A DNA stretch of 64,000 nt from Sulfobacillus thermosulfidooxidans DSM 9293. GTDB lineage: Bacteria; Bacillota; Sulfobacillia; Sulfobacillales; Sulfobacillaceae. Of this stretch, positions 1 through 9,610 are shown one piece after another. The stretch is taken from the NCBI RefSeq assembly GCF_900176145.1, contig NZ_FWWY01000001.1, positions 563,517-627,516 on the forward strand. The letters are read 5' to 3'. Both the position numbers and the translations under genes were made by a program. Numbering within the stretch: the first letter of the stretch is position 1; every line of letters begins with the position of its first letter. The notes under the pieces were generated by a model. It saw only the letters and a list, made by a program, of their open reading frames with translations, was not told the DNA's origin and did not search any database.

Positions 1-524
1 TGCGCAGGAACCTTTTTGATTAGGACAGACAACAAGGCCCAGGTCAGCGCTGCGACAACTAAAATCATTCCGCCTAGACGTAAATCTCCTGTAGATGGTC
101 CCAATCCGACGATCATGACGACGCCTAATGACGCCAGCACCACCGAGGCCACTTTGGCCCACGTCAGCGGTTCTTTCAATATTCCATAAGCAAAGATCAC
201 CATAAACGCCGGAGTAGCCGCAGTAATAATAGCTCCCCATTGGGCGGTCGAAAGAGCCGTTCCAAGAAACTGCGCCCAAATGGAAATGGTATAACCAACA
301 AGCCCCAAAATGCCAATCAATAACCAATCGCGGCGTTCAATGCGCCACGACACACGCCATATTTTCCCCACGACAATCAGCGCAGCAATCCCCAAAACAT
401 AACGAAGCCATACTAATGGCACCGGCGGAATTTTGGTGAGGACGACTTTACTGACAACATACATGCCACCCCAAATCGATGCCGCTAATGCTAAAAAGAG
501 GTTACCCCAAAGCTTGCGTGACAT
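1..524 (-). CDS. EamA/DMT-family transporter, 3' end cut by window edge
   Basis: The reading frame opens at an ATG (MSRKLWGNLF...) and runs off the left edge, so only the N-terminal ~174 residues are visible. It is a string of hydrophobic helices with the drug/metabolite transporter pattern: an opening helix with ALAASIWGGMYVVSK, then WLRY, then a second pair containing AAIITAATPAFMVIFAYGILKEPL, typical of the first EamA repeat. The family exports or imports small metabolites across the cytoplasmic membrane; the substrate cannot be read from sequence. It lies 158 nt downstream of pxpA on the same strand and could be cotranscribed with it, but the gap is long. The family call is good; the role is unknown. 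Confidence 0.8.
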   Translation of the reverse strand, partial: MSRKLWGNLFLALAASIWGGMYVVSKVVLTKIPPVPLVWLRYVLGIAALIVVGKIWRVSWRIERRDWLLIGILGLVGYTISIWAQFLGTALSTAQWGAIITAATPAFMVIFAYGILKEPLTWAKVASVVLASLGVVMIVGLGPSTGDLRLGGMILVVAALTWALLSVLIKKVPA

Positions 525-682
525 CCTCAAAGCCTCACTTCTTCATCTTGGTAGGCAAACCGTGAGTGAAATCATATTGCCAGCATTTTCGATTGCATCC
601 TAATTTGGCAAAAAGAGTCGGAAAGGCGAGTTTAAAAACTGGTATTCTTGCGCCCGGAAAATCAGGCAAATGCGCATTCCAC

Positions 683-1450
683 TTAACCATCCACAGGGCT
701 TAAAGGCGCAATGCGGACGTTTTGACTTTTTAGAAAACTCGAAAGACGCATGGCGATTTCATCGGCCCCTGGGGTATCCCCATGCACACAAACAGTATCA
801 ATCTTGCGAGGAAGATGTTCGCCAGTAATCGCCACAATTTCCTGGTGGGTAATCATGTGCATGACACGTTCAAGGACCTGGTGAACATCATGAATCACCG
901 CGCCCGGCACACTTCTCGGTACGAGTTGTCCATCGGCCTGATAGGCTCTGTCGGCATACACCTCATAAGCCACAGGCAGTCCCTTGGCTTGTGCCGCTTC
1001 CATTAACAATCCGCCATAGCTAATCACGATTAATTCCGGATTAAAGGCAGCAATTGCGTCGACAATGGCTTCGGCATAGGCAGGATTAGTCATGGCCATA
1101 TTGTTGAGTTGTCCATGGGGTTTCACATGTTGCAAAGGCCATTTTGCCTCCGTAGCAAAAGCGGATAACGCTCCGATTTGATATAAGACATCACTGCGAA
1201 TTTCTTCGTAAGACAGGACCATATTACGCCGTCCAAAGCCCACTAAATCCGGGAAACTGGGATGAGCCCCCACGCGCACTTGGTGCTCTTTAGCCAACTG
1301 AACCGTTTTTCTCATCACGCGGGGATCGCCAGCATGAAAGCCACAGGCGACATTGGCCGAGGAGATATAGGGCATAATGCGGGCATCATATCCCATGGTA
1401 TAAGCCCCAAAACTTTCGCCCATGTCGCAATTAATGTCAATGGTGAGCAT
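683..1450 (-). CDS. pxpA: LamB/YcsF family protein, 5-oxoprolinase subunit A
   Basis: The 255-residue protein begins MLTIDINCDMGESFG, the hallmark N-terminus of PxpA, and contains SSANVACGFHAGDP and HVKPHGQLNNM, the conserved His/Asp/Lys patches of this family. PxpA works with PxpB and PxpC to open 5-oxoproline to glutamate using ATP; pxpB and pxpC are not in view. The start is set at the ATG that follows AAAGGAG by 8 nt; a GTG three codons upstream overlaps the previous stop and is less well placed. The gene starts 5 nt after the acetamidase gene, so the two are almost certainly cotranscribed. Family is certain; the oxoprolinase role is inferred from homologs. Confidence 0.88.
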   Translation of the reverse strand: MLTIDINCDMGESFGAYTMGYDARIMPYISSANVACGFHAGDPRVMRKTVQLAKEHQVRVGAHPSFPDLVGFGRRNMVLSYEEIRSDVLYQIGALSAFATEAKWPLQHVKPHGQLNNMAMTNPAYAEAIVDAIAAFNPELIVISYGGLLMEAAQAKGLPVAYEVYADRAYQADGQLVPRSVPGAVIHDVHQVLERVMHMITHQEIVAITGEHLPRKIDTVCVHGDTPGADEIAMRLSSFLKSQNVRIAPLSPVDG

Positions 1451-1455
1451 CCCTG

Positions 1456-2490
1456 TCACTCCTTTGTGTCATGGTTAAACAGTTTTTTAGGTATGACCGC
1501 ATGAATCCCTTTAATCGAATTCACCACTTGCGTAATCTGAAAATCGCCGCCAGCACTGAGCAGCGCATATCCTTCGGCTTCATCTAAGCCACGAGACTTT
1601 AAAAACCGTAATGATCGCTCCAGGGTATCTGTCATGGCCTTATCCAATGTCTCGCCAAATCCATGCACCATCCAAGCCTCGTCGGTTTCCAGCACCGGTC
1701 CTGGCACCGTCCACTGGCGGTGCAGCGCAAGCTGAACCAGAACCGTCAAATGGCCTTCGATGGCTGTGCCTGATACTTCACCATCCCCTTCGGCTAAATG
1801 GGTATCTCCCATAAACACCATGGCCTCTGGTACTTGTACGGGATAATACATCGCTGTTCCGGGCATAAAATGCCGGTTATCCACATTGCCGCCAAAAACT
1901 CCTGGAGGAATTGTAGACACCTTTCCACGCATCTTAGGTGCTACCCCACAAATCCCTAAATGAGGTCTTAACGGAACACGGTAGGATGTACAGGGTAAAC
2001 GCGTGACGTCCTCTGGAAAAATCAAATCGCCCTTGCGACTATTTCGCCCAGAAGGCCACGGATATTGAAAGACCGGAATAGCCGCATCTCCATCAATCTT
2101 ATAGATCGTGACATATTCCGAGGTTTTCAGAGGGGTTTCGCCTTGAGTATATAGCCACCCCCATTTTGCCGCCAAATTGGAGCCATAAGGCAAAGGATAC
2201 TCCACTCCTAAAAGACGACATTCTAAGGTATCGCCAGGCATTGCTCCTTTGACGGCAATGGGACCCGTAACAATATGGCCGCCAGGACCTCGTTCGTCAT
2301 AATTCAGGGACTCATACACTGCTAATACGGTATCATTCATCATCAAATCGGGTGCATCACCGGCCCGGTGACTCAAACATTCAACACGCACCACACTTCC
2401 CGACTCCACGCGCAAAACCGGGTCGAGTTGATTATCAAAATATCCCCAATGACACGTATCCGGCCTAGCGCGCAACTCATAGTCCAACAA
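1456..2490 (-). CDS. Acetamidase/formamidase family protein
   Basis: The 344-residue protein has the FmdA/AmdA features: PGDTLECRLL, a GICGVAPKM segment, PPGVFGGNVDNRH and MGDTHLAEGDGEVSGTAIE, the acid-rich metal and substrate region. The family hydrolyses formamide or short amides to ammonia and the acid in the cytoplasm. The start is a TTG placed 7 nt after AAAGGAG (a second TTG follows directly). It leads a short operon with pxpA, suggesting a nitrogen-scavenging module that frees ammonia or glutamate from amides and oxoproline. The exact substrate is unknown. Confidence 0.85.
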   Translation of the reverse strand: MLDYELRARPDTCHWGYFDNQLDPVLRVESGSVVRVECLSHRAGDAPDLMMNDTVLAVYESLNYDERGPGGHIVTGPIAVKGAMPGDTLECRLLGVEYPLPYGSNLAAKWGWLYTQGETPLKTSEYVTIYKIDGDAAIPVFQYPWPSGRNSRKGDLIFPEDVTRLPCTSYRVPLRPHLGICGVAPKMRGKVSTIPPGVFGGNVDNRHFMPGTAMYYPVQVPEAMVFMGDTHLAEGDGEVSGTAIEGHLTVLVQLALHRQWTVPGPVLETDEAWMVHGFGETLDKAMTDTLERSLRFLKSRGLDEAEGYALLSAGGDFQITQVVNSIKGIHAVIPKKLFNHDTKE

Positions 2491-2672
2491 CTGACAGCTC
2501 CTTTACCAAAAGCCTGATGGATAGAATAGAAATAAAGGTATTCTCATTCAGTCATTCTTTTTTAGTATACAAATTTTGCTCTAGCCACAGCGAAAAACCA
2601 TCATTAATTCCCCGCAATTTATGGGGCCGACACGTTGTCAATAATGGCTCACTCAAGTCATACCTACAGTTA

Positions 2673-2681
2673 TGATATAAT
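2673..2681 (+). promoter_or_regulatory. Extended -10 promoter for small membrane gene
   Basis: TGA-TATAAT is an extended -10 with a perfect hexamer; no convincing -35 is seen, as expected for this promoter type. Predicted transcription start near 2688 supports translation of the next gene from the ATG at 2743 rather than from codons upstream. Confidence 0.5.
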
Positions 2682-2742
2682 AAATAGAAGTTCTCACTCT
2701 TATTGGTGTCGGTTCTGTTTTCCACGAAAGAAGGGTCGTGTT

Positions 2743-3003
2743 ATGCGAAAAACTTTGGCATTAGTCGGCACTGTGGTGAACGTTTTCGCTCCCGGTATCG
2801 GGTCTTTAATAATGGGTAAATTCGCGAGCGGCGCCATTCAATTGAGTCTGTTGTTGGGTGTTTGGCTATTAAAATTCATTAGTTTCGGGCTTCTTGGAGG
2901 GCTATTATGGCCTGTCACGGCGGTAGTATGGTTGTGGGCCGTGGGCGGCGGTGTCATCACCTATTTCTCCCTGCCCAATCATCATAAAGCCCTTCGCCCC
3001 TAA
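2743..3003 (+). CDS. Small TM2-like membrane protein
   Basis: This is an 86-residue protein starting MRKTLALVGTVVN. It has an N-terminal glycine/proline segment (APGIGSLIMGKFASGAIQL) resembling the start of TM2-domain proteins and two or three hydrophobic helices, ending in a short polar tail. The start is chosen at 2743 because AAGAAGG lies just upstream and the extended -10 at 2673 puts the upstream in-frame codons outside or at the edge of the transcript. No partner gene is evident. Function is unknown; the TM2 resemblance is weak. Confidence 0.6.
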   Translation: MRKTLALVGTVVNVFAPGIGSLIMGKFASGAIQLSLLLGVWLLKFISFGLLGGLLWPVTAVVWLWAVGGGVITYFSLPNHHKALRP

Positions 3004-3164
3004 TAACCTTATTGGTCTTCTGATTATCATGAAATTCCCCACATATCTCCTGAAAAATTTGGTAAAAATGTAAGCCTAATCGTGCATCCAAATCCTCCCA
3101 TTCTCTCGTAACCTTTTTATGATGGATGATTATTAATTTTTCTGATTATTAGGGGGGATTTAGG

Positions 3165-4577
3165 ATGGTGCATCGTTCTATGCGAATTGTCGCTGGGTCT
3201 GTCTTATCATTAGCGTTAGCAGGATGTGGAACTGTGGGTTCCTCTTTAGGCGCCCCTCATCATCCTGCCCCACTAGCGGCAGGTCCAAGTCAATGGACCG
3301 CGTTTGACTATAATCAACAGCATAATGCGGTATTTAATACGCCCAATAAATTGCTTAACAAAGGGGTTTCCTGGCAATTTCGGGAATTTGAAGGATTACC
3401 GAGCCTCTCATCGCCTCCTATCGACGAAAGCTTGCTCGGCCCCACAGGTGCCGGTATTGCTACCAATCACCAATTTGGTGACCCAGTAGGCGCATCCGTT
3501 GTCGATGGTGTCGTCTACGCCGATACCAACACCCATTATGTCTATGCTCTCAATGCGTTAAATGGGCACGTTTTATGGGCCAACACCACGGTAAACGCCA
3601 ATATGTCCAATCCGTTGATTGCTGATGGCGAAGTGCTCATTGGCATAGGAGACGCAGGGTTTCAATATGGACAGTTACCGGTATACAAAGCAGGCAAACC
3701 GGTAATTCGCGGCTACAGTTTCTCGGGTGTTGAAGCCTTTAGTCAAAAAACGGGCAAACCCTTATGGACCTTCCCCACATTAGGCGAAGTCATGCCGACG
3801 CCCGTGGTCTATCATAATGCCATTTATTTCGCAACTGGGGGCGGCCATGTCTATGCTCTCAATGTGAAAACAGGCCAGGAATTGTGGAAGACCACGATCC
3901 ATTCGTTCAATAACATGGATTCGCTTAACTGGTGGACAAATCCCCAAAATGGTCAAACCGAGATTTTGACAGGCGGAACCGATCCCGGATATCTTTATGC
4001 CATTTCCGCCAACACAGGAAAAATTTTATGGCAGTTTGCCCCTAATAACCTCAGTGCCAATGGGCTCGGTGAAGCGACCCCAGCCGTTTCTCCCCGTTTA
4101 GGGCTAGTGTTCGATGAAGGCGTTGTAAACCGGACGGCAACCCAAGAAGAACAAAGCATCTTTGCCCTGAACGCGGCAACAGGACAATTAGTCTGGCAAG
4201 ACATTCTAGGCCCTGGCAAACCCACGCCACCGTTCAAGGGCAGTGCCGCGCTCATGGAACACGACGGCATTGTCTATAACCTGTCGCCTGTTACCCATGA
4301 CGAACTAGCCATCGATGCCAAGACTGGCAAAATTCTTTGGCAAACGCCTTTGCCCAAAGTCTCCCATGGAGCCGGCACTTATGTGGATGGCTATCTCATT
4401 GTGCCAAACGGGCCGTATTTGAGTGTTCTTGATGCGCACACTGGACAATTGCTCCGCAATGTCAAAATCGGCGGAAGTTTCGGCGTTGTCGATCCCGTTG
4501 TTGTCGGCGGTACCGTCTTTGTCACCAACGGTTGGGGCTATGTCATTGCGGTCCCCCTATCGCACTTAATTCCGTAA
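3165..4577 (+). CDS. PQQ-type beta-propeller lipoprotein
   Basis: The 470-residue protein carries a lipoprotein signal (hydrophobic stretch then LALAGC, cleavage before Cys21). The mature part is a repeat protein with recurring 'VYALNALNGHVLW', 'VYALNVKTGQELW' and 'IDAKTGKILWQ' units, the PQQ/BamB-like propeller blade signature. It is expected to sit on the outer face of the membrane. PQQ-like propellers can be dehydrogenases or scaffolds; no dehydrogenase cofactor ligands were identified, so enzymatic activity is not claimed. It is a single gene closed by a terminator at 4604. Confidence 0.8.
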   Translation: MVHRSMRIVAGSVLSLALAGCGTVGSSLGAPHHPAPLAAGPSQWTAFDYNQQHNAVFNTPNKLLNKGVSWQFREFEGLPSLSSPPIDESLLGPTGAGIATNHQFGDPVGASVVDGVVYADTNTHYVYALNALNGHVLWANTTVNANMSNPLIADGEVLIGIGDAGFQYGQLPVYKAGKPVIRGYSFSGVEAFSQKTGKPLWTFPTLGEVMPTPVVYHNAIYFATGGGHVYALNVKTGQELWKTTIHSFNNMDSLNWWTNPQNGQTEILTGGTDPGYLYAISANTGKILWQFAPNNLSANGLGEATPAVSPRLGLVFDEGVVNRTATQEEQSIFALNAATGQLVWQDILGPGKPTPPFKGSAALMEHDGIVYNLSPVTHDELAIDAKTGKILWQTPLPKVSHGAGTYVDGYLIVPNGPYLSVLDAHTGQLLRNVKIGGSFGVVDPVVVGGTVFVTNGWGYVIAVPLSHLIP

Positions 4578-4603
4578 TCCCGGTCCACCTAATGATTTTC
4601 TCT

Positions 4604-4630
4604 ACCGCAGGCCATTATCCTGCGGTTTCT
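4604..4630 (+). terminator. Intrinsic terminator of propeller lipoprotein gene
   Basis: A perfect 8-bp stem (ACCGCAGG/CCTGCGGT) with a 7-nt loop is followed by a TTCTTG tract 27 nt after the stop codon. Confidence 0.6.
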
Positions 4631-4699
4631 TGTTGTCTTGCAGGAATTTTATCAGTTTATGACGAATATCCCGCAAGGTTGTTTACCGGTTGCGTGTTA

Positions 4700-4729
4700 T
4701 TGACGGAAGAGAATAGGAAAAGAAATAAT
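4700..4729 (+). promoter_or_regulatory. Sigma-A-like promoter of SQR gene
   Basis: TTGACG (5/6), an 18-nt spacer and AATAAT (5/6) lie about 85 nt ahead of the SQR start codon. Confidence 0.45.
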
Positions 4730-4815
4730 GGTATCATGAATTATGGCCAAATCGAAATAGATCCAGCGAGCTATGCAGAACCTTCTCGCTGTTTCTCGAG
4801 TGAGGAGTTAGTCTT

Positions 4816-6063
4816 ATGGAACGAATGCCGCAAACACGAATGGTGATTCTTGGGGGAGGGTTTGCCGGTCTTCGCATACTATATCGTTTGCATAACGCCC
4901 TATATCACCATGCGGATATCACCTTAGTCGACTCCCGAGATTATACATTGCAAAAGCCTGGCATGCCCGATGTCGCTTTAGTGGGAACGCCAGTTGATAT
5001 GTTTCGCCATAAATTGCAGCCGATTGCGGACCGCGCTGGAGCTCGCTTTATTCAAGCCACCGCGCAATATATTGATCCGATGAAACAAACGGTGGCCCTA
5101 TCCAATGGCCAACAACTGCCCTATGACTATCTCTTCATCACTACCGGCATTGTCAAAGATTATGACGCCATCGAAGGTTACCGCCATTTTGGATACTCTG
5201 TCTGTGATGATATTGAGGCGCCAAGACTACATGCTGCTTTGCAAAAGTTCAAAGGTGGGCCGATTGTTCTTGGAGCTGCAAAAACGGAATGGGGACATAG
5301 TGTACATGTTCCGCATTTAGACATCGCCTGCGAAGGACCTATGGGAGAAGTTACCTTTATGTTAGACCATGACCTTCGGCGGCTGAACAAACGACAAAAA
5401 AGTACGATCACTCTCTTTACTCCTGGTCATGAATTTCTCGAAGATGTGGGAACGACCGTTCACCATATTTTACGTGAACGCCTCGATACACGGGGAGTTA
5501 CTGTCTATCCTCGCAAGAACATTAAAGCCATTACCGAACACTCGGTTCAATTTTCGGATGGAACCGAATTGCCCAGTGCGTTGACCATAGTTATCCCGCC
5601 CTATACCGGTCCAACTCTCATTAAATATTCAGGGCTAGGCGATGATAAGGGATATGTACCGACCGACTATGCCATGCGCCATTTATCCTATCCCAACATT
5701 TTTGCCGCAGGAGATGTCAATGCTTTAACCCTACCAAAACTGGGACATTTAGCGATTATTCAAGCAGATATTTCCGCCGCTACGGTTATCCGGGAACTCA
5801 CCAATACCGGAGAGGTCCCCCTCTACAAGCCGGAAGTCTTTTGTATTATGTATGAAGGTGGCAGTGAAGCGACACTCATTTTATCTAACACCATGTATGG
5901 AGGAAAAACCGATATCGCGCTGCATGGAGTTAGTGCGCATCTGATGAAATGGTCATTTGACAGCTATTATTTCTACTCCCATGGGCACTTGCCACCCGAT
6001 TTGGTGCAGGCCGGGTTGGAATCGGTGCTCGGTCATGTCAATATCAAAGGCCGCAATTCCTAG
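4816..6063 (+). CDS. Sulfide:quinone oxidoreductase-like flavoprotein
   Basis: The 415-residue protein opens with the FAD-binding VILGGGFAGL motif (10-19) and has the second FAD signature NIFAAGDVNAL (294-304). Three cysteines fall at 130, 172 and 343, closely matching the spacing of the three redox cysteines of archaeal and bacterial SQRs (for example 129/178/350 in Acidianus). NDH-2 enzymes, the nearest alternative, lack this trio. The family oxidises sulfide at the membrane surface, stores sulfur as polysulfide on two cysteines and passes electrons through FAD to quinone. It has its own promoter and is convergent with the cyd operon, which would supply a quinol oxidase. An N-terminal Met at 4828 is an alternative start. 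Confidence 0.72.
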   Translation: MERMPQTRMVILGGGFAGLRILYRLHNALYHHADITLVDSRDYTLQKPGMPDVALVGTPVDMFRHKLQPIADRAGARFIQATAQYIDPMKQTVALSNGQQLPYDYLFITTGIVKDYDAIEGYRHFGYSVCDDIEAPRLHAALQKFKGGPIVLGAAKTEWGHSVHVPHLDIACEGPMGEVTFMLDHDLRRLNKRQKSTITLFTPGHEFLEDVGTTVHHILRERLDTRGVTVYPRKNIKAITEHSVQFSDGTELPSALTIVIPPYTGPTLIKYSGLGDDKGYVPTDYAMRHLSYPNIFAAGDVNALTLPKLGHLAIIQADISAATVIRELTNTGEVPLYKPEVFCIMYEGGSEATLILSNTMYGGKTDIALHGVSAHLMKWSFDSYYFYSHGHLPPDLVQAGLESVLGHVNIKGRNS

Positions 6064-6102
6064 GATTTCCCGTTCAAAAAGTGCTTATTGAGCGTTCACA
6101 GC

Positions 6103-7878
6103 TTACACCGAGGCGACATGATGGGGTGTCTTGGCCGCGGTCCATGTTACACTTTGCTCTTCGGCAATCAGCATTCGTGTAAACAACCCATTTTGCCGCA
6201 CTAAGTCTTTGGCCGGTCCAGATTCCACAACTTCTCCATGAGACAGAACAATCACGCCATCAAACGCATCAAGATTCGATAGGCGGTGCGTAATCCATAT
6301 CATGGTTTTGTGTGCAGCCCACTTGCGTAATGCGTGAATAATTTCTCGCTCTGTTAAAGCATCGAGTCCTTCGGTCGCCTCATCCATTACCACAATCGGG
6401 GTATTTTGAAGAATCACTCGGGCAATAGCAATACGCTTGCGTTCTCCCCCAGATAATTGCGCACCCTGATCCCCGACCACCGTTTCAAGACCTTTAGGCA
6501 GTGTCGAGACGAGTTCAGACAATTGAGCCATCTGCACAGCAGCCATCAGTTGCGCCTCGGTGGCATCAGGATTAGCCAAGAGAAGATTTTGTCGTAACGT
6601 GGTATTAAACAAATGGGGTTCTTGTTCCACTACCGAAACTAGATGGGCGAGATCCTGGGGATACACTTCGTCCAAAGCTACCCCATTAAAGAGCACTTGC
6701 CCATGTTGATAAGGCCATAACCCCGACACGATACCGGCCACAGTGGTTTTTCCAGCACCGCTGGGTCCGACAATGGCCACATGCGTTCCGGCAGCAATCG
6801 TAAACTGCATGCCGCGTAAAATCTCTGGGCCATGTTGCCCATAAGCAAAATGCACATCGTCAAAGGCCACCGTTGGGGGATTCCCTTGCTGAAGAATATC
6901 CTCGGCCCTTACCGTCCCCGATCTCGCTGGAGGTCTTTCATCCACCAGTTCATTAATGCGCAAGGCGGCTTCAGCCACCTGTCCCCGAAATTGAAAGGCT
7001 GCTGGAAGCGCGTTAACGGCCTCAAAGCTGGCCAAACTTAATAACACGACCACAGGCAAGAGCACCGGAGCCAAATGATGCGTACTCACTAGTGCAATGC
7101 CAATCACCAAAATCATCCACATAGCCCCGTTGTTCAAACCCTGCATGAGGGCCGCACCCAATCCACTAATCCAATGCAAGAACATCCGCCGCTTCGTCCA
7201 TTGCTGGATAGACGCCTGCAACCTATTGAGGTGATTAGCTTCCTGTCCCAGAGCTAAAATATCCGTATTGCCGTTAATAATTTCCACCAGTTCCGTACTT
7301 AATGCCGCCCTGGCCCTGACCATCGCCCCACTCGTCCGGTTTGCCATCCACTGTGTCAAAAAGGGCACGACGAAGCCACTCACCAACAAAAAGACCGCCA
7401 GAGCCATTGCGAGAGGGTACCCAAAGACATTCATAAAAGCGACCGCCATTACAAAGGTCAAGATAGCAATAATGGGAGGAGAAAAAAGACCGAGATAGAG
7501 ATTTTGCAGCACATCAATATCCCCAACCACGCGGCTCAGCAAATCGCCGGAATGATACGATCCCAATTTACCGGGGATCAAAGGCTCTAGATGCCGATAC
7601 ACAAATACCCGCAATTCTTTGAGAAGCTGGAACGTAACGTCATGAGAAATATACCGTTCAAGATATCGAAACACACCACGCGACGTGCCAAAGAATCGGA
7701 CCCCCACAATGGGCACCCATAACAGCAAAATGGTATAGGGATGCTGAGCGGCCTTCGCGATTAGATACGCCGAAGTGGACATAAGTCCCATATTGGCGCC
7801 CACCGTGAAGGTCCCCATCAACAACGCTAAAACGACCCACCATTTATAAGGTTTTAGCATGCTGAGATAGCGCCGCAT
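6103..7878 (-). CDS. cydC: Heterodimeric ABC exporter subunit CydC
   Basis: This 591-residue half-transporter has six predicted membrane helices in the first ~300 residues, followed by an ATPase domain with Walker A GPSGAGKTT, signature LSGGERKR, Walker B IVVMDEATEG and the switch histidine ITHR. With CydD it exports cysteine/glutathione and is needed for assembly of cytochrome bd. It overlaps the end of cydD by 35 nt and is the last gene of the cydABDC operon. CydC versus CydD is assigned by order and by resemblance. Confidence 0.9.
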   Translation of the reverse strand: MRRYLSMLKPYKWWVVLALLMGTFTVGANMGLMSTSAYLIAKAAQHPYTILLLWVPIVGVRFFGTSRGVFRYLERYISHDVTFQLLKELRVFVYRHLEPLIPGKLGSYHSGDLLSRVVGDIDVLQNLYLGLFSPPIIAILTFVMAVAFMNVFGYPLAMALAVFLLVSGFVVPFLTQWMANRTSGAMVRARAALSTELVEIINGNTDILALGQEANHLNRLQASIQQWTKRRMFLHWISGLGAALMQGLNNGAMWMILVIGIALVSTHHLAPVLLPVVVLLSLASFEAVNALPAAFQFRGQVAEAALRINELVDERPPARSGTVRAEDILQQGNPPTVAFDDVHFAYGQHGPEILRGMQFTIAAGTHVAIVGPSGAGKTTVAGIVSGLWPYQHGQVLFNGVALDEVYPQDLAHLVSVVEQEPHLFNTTLRQNLLLANPDATEAQLMAAVQMAQLSELVSTLPKGLETVVGDQGAQLSGGERKRIAIARVILQNTPIVVMDEATEGLDALTEREIIHALRKWAAHKTMIWITHRLSNLDAFDGVIVLSHGEVVESGPAKDLVRQNGLFTRMLIAEEQSVTWTAAKTPHHVASV

Positions 7879-9610
7879 ATAATCCCTCCTGACTGGATGC
7901 CCGGTATGCTCGCGTCAACTCATGGTACAACCCGTGGGACGTTTCGAGTTCTCGCAATGTGCCTTGTTGTACCAGTCGTCCCTGATTCATCACCCAAATT
8001 TTGTCAAGTCGTCTCGCCGTGGATAACCGGTGTGCCACAACCAAAGCCGTGCGATTTTCTAACAGTTTCTCTAAATACTGCCATAAAATAGACTCGGTTT
8101 CCGGATCCAAATTGGCGGTCGGCTCATCCATGAGTACAATGGGCGCATCCTTTAAGAATGCTCGCGCCATAGCTAATCGCTGTTTTTGCCCCCCGCTAAG
8201 TCCTCGTCCTTTTTCATCAATATAGGTATCAAGGCCCTGAGGCAACATTTTCACAAATTCCATGGCCCCTGACATTTCTAACGCGTATTCCAACTGGTCT
8301 TCCGACGCCTTGGGATTGGCCATCAACAAATTGTCGCGTAAGGTACCCGAAAAAATATACGGGTTCTGGGTTAAAAAACTGATCTGTTGACGCCACCACA
8401 ATAAGTCAAGATTTTGCAAAGAAATCGTTCCTAGACGAATAGTCCCTTGAGAGGGTTGAGCAAAGCCCATGACCAGGGATAATAAAGTACTCTTCCCCGC
8501 GCCGCTCGGTCCAACAATCGCGATCCGTTCATGCGGATGAACCACCGCGCGAATGTCTTCGATAGCTGATTGCTCCCGGTCTTCGTAGCGAAAAGACACC
8601 TGATCAAACACTAAAGGATGGTCGACATCCTCGAGCCGCACCGTGCCATGCGACTCGGCTAAAGGCGGGGCATCTAAAATTTGAAAGATTCGCTTAGCCG
8701 CTTCCATGCCGTTTAACCCGTCGTGAAAACGGGTTCCTAGCATCCGCCACGGCAAATAAAATTCGGGAACCAAGACGAGCAAGAAAAAGGACGTTTGAAA
8801 TGAAATCAAGCCCGGAATTAGTCTGAGTCCGATGCCCACCGCGACCATCGCCATACTTAAAGAAGCGAGCATTTCGAGTACCAGGGCAGACAAAAACGCA
8901 ATACGTAGGCTAGCCATGGTTGCCCGCCGAAATTCATCACTGGCCCTCTCAATTCCCTGGGCTTGATGTCCACTTTGACCCAGTAATTTTAATGTGGTTA
9001 ACCCTTGCAAAACATCTAAGAAATGGGCACTCAACCGGCTCAACATTTCCCATTGCTTTTGGGTCTTCGATTCGGCTTGACGGCCGATGAGAATCATAAA
9101 AAAGGGAATTAACGGGATGGTAACGAGCAAAATCACCCCGGTAATCCAATCTTTAACAAACGCCTCAATTAAAATAATTGTTGGTACTAAACCAGTAATT
9201 GCTACTTGGGGAATGTAACGGGCCAGATAGGGTTCGAGATCCTCTACCCCTTTAATCACGGTATTGACAAGTTCTCCGGTCTGTTCCCGGTTGACATATA
9301 AAGGCCCGGCATCTAAGATGCGCTGGCTTAATTGCAAACGTAGCCGCGCCTGAATTTTTGTTGCTAAGCTGAGCGCTCCTGTCTCTCCAAAAAGAGTCAG
9401 GAGCGCTCTTGCGATAATGATGACCAGTAAACTCCATATCGTATGCTCAACGTGGACGAATCCCTGGTGATCTAGATATACGCGGTTGACAATATCAGCA
9501 AGGTCATACGCCTGAAAGATAATCAAGATTCCACTCAGCACGCCTTGAAGCACGACGAGACCGAGTAGCATGCGTACGGATTTGACCTCTTTCAACAACC
9601 GCGGATTCAT
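7844..9610 (-). CDS. cydD: Heterodimeric ABC exporter subunit CydD
   Basis: The 588-residue ABC half-transporter has an N-terminal six-helix membrane domain and a C-terminal ATPase with GPSGAGKST, LSGGQKQR, Walker B IVLMDEPTAN and VVAHRLST. It begins directly after the cydB stop codon, which implies translational coupling. It pairs with CydC to export thiols needed for the oxidase's haem assembly. Confidence 0.9.
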   Translation of the reverse strand: MNPRLLKEVKSVRMLLGLVVLQGVLSGILIIFQAYDLADIVNRVYLDHQGFVHVEHTIWSLLVIIIARALLTLFGETGALSLATKIQARLRLQLSQRILDAGPLYVNREQTGELVNTVIKGVEDLEPYLARYIPQVAITGLVPTIILIEAFVKDWITGVILLVTIPLIPFFMILIGRQAESKTQKQWEMLSRLSAHFLDVLQGLTTLKLLGQSGHQAQGIERASDEFRRATMASLRIAFLSALVLEMLASLSMAMVAVGIGLRLIPGLISFQTSFFLLVLVPEFYLPWRMLGTRFHDGLNGMEAAKRIFQILDAPPLAESHGTVRLEDVDHPLVFDQVSFRYEDREQSAIEDIRAVVHPHERIAIVGPSGAGKSTLLSLVMGFAQPSQGTIRLGTISLQNLDLLWWRQQISFLTQNPYIFSGTLRDNLLMANPKASEDQLEYALEMSGAMEFVKMLPQGLDTYIDEKGRGLSGGQKQRLAMARAFLKDAPIVLMDEPTANLDPETESILWQYLEKLLENRTALVVAHRLSTARRLDKIWVMNQGRLVQQGTLRELETSHGLYHELTRAYRASSQEGLYAALSQHAKTL

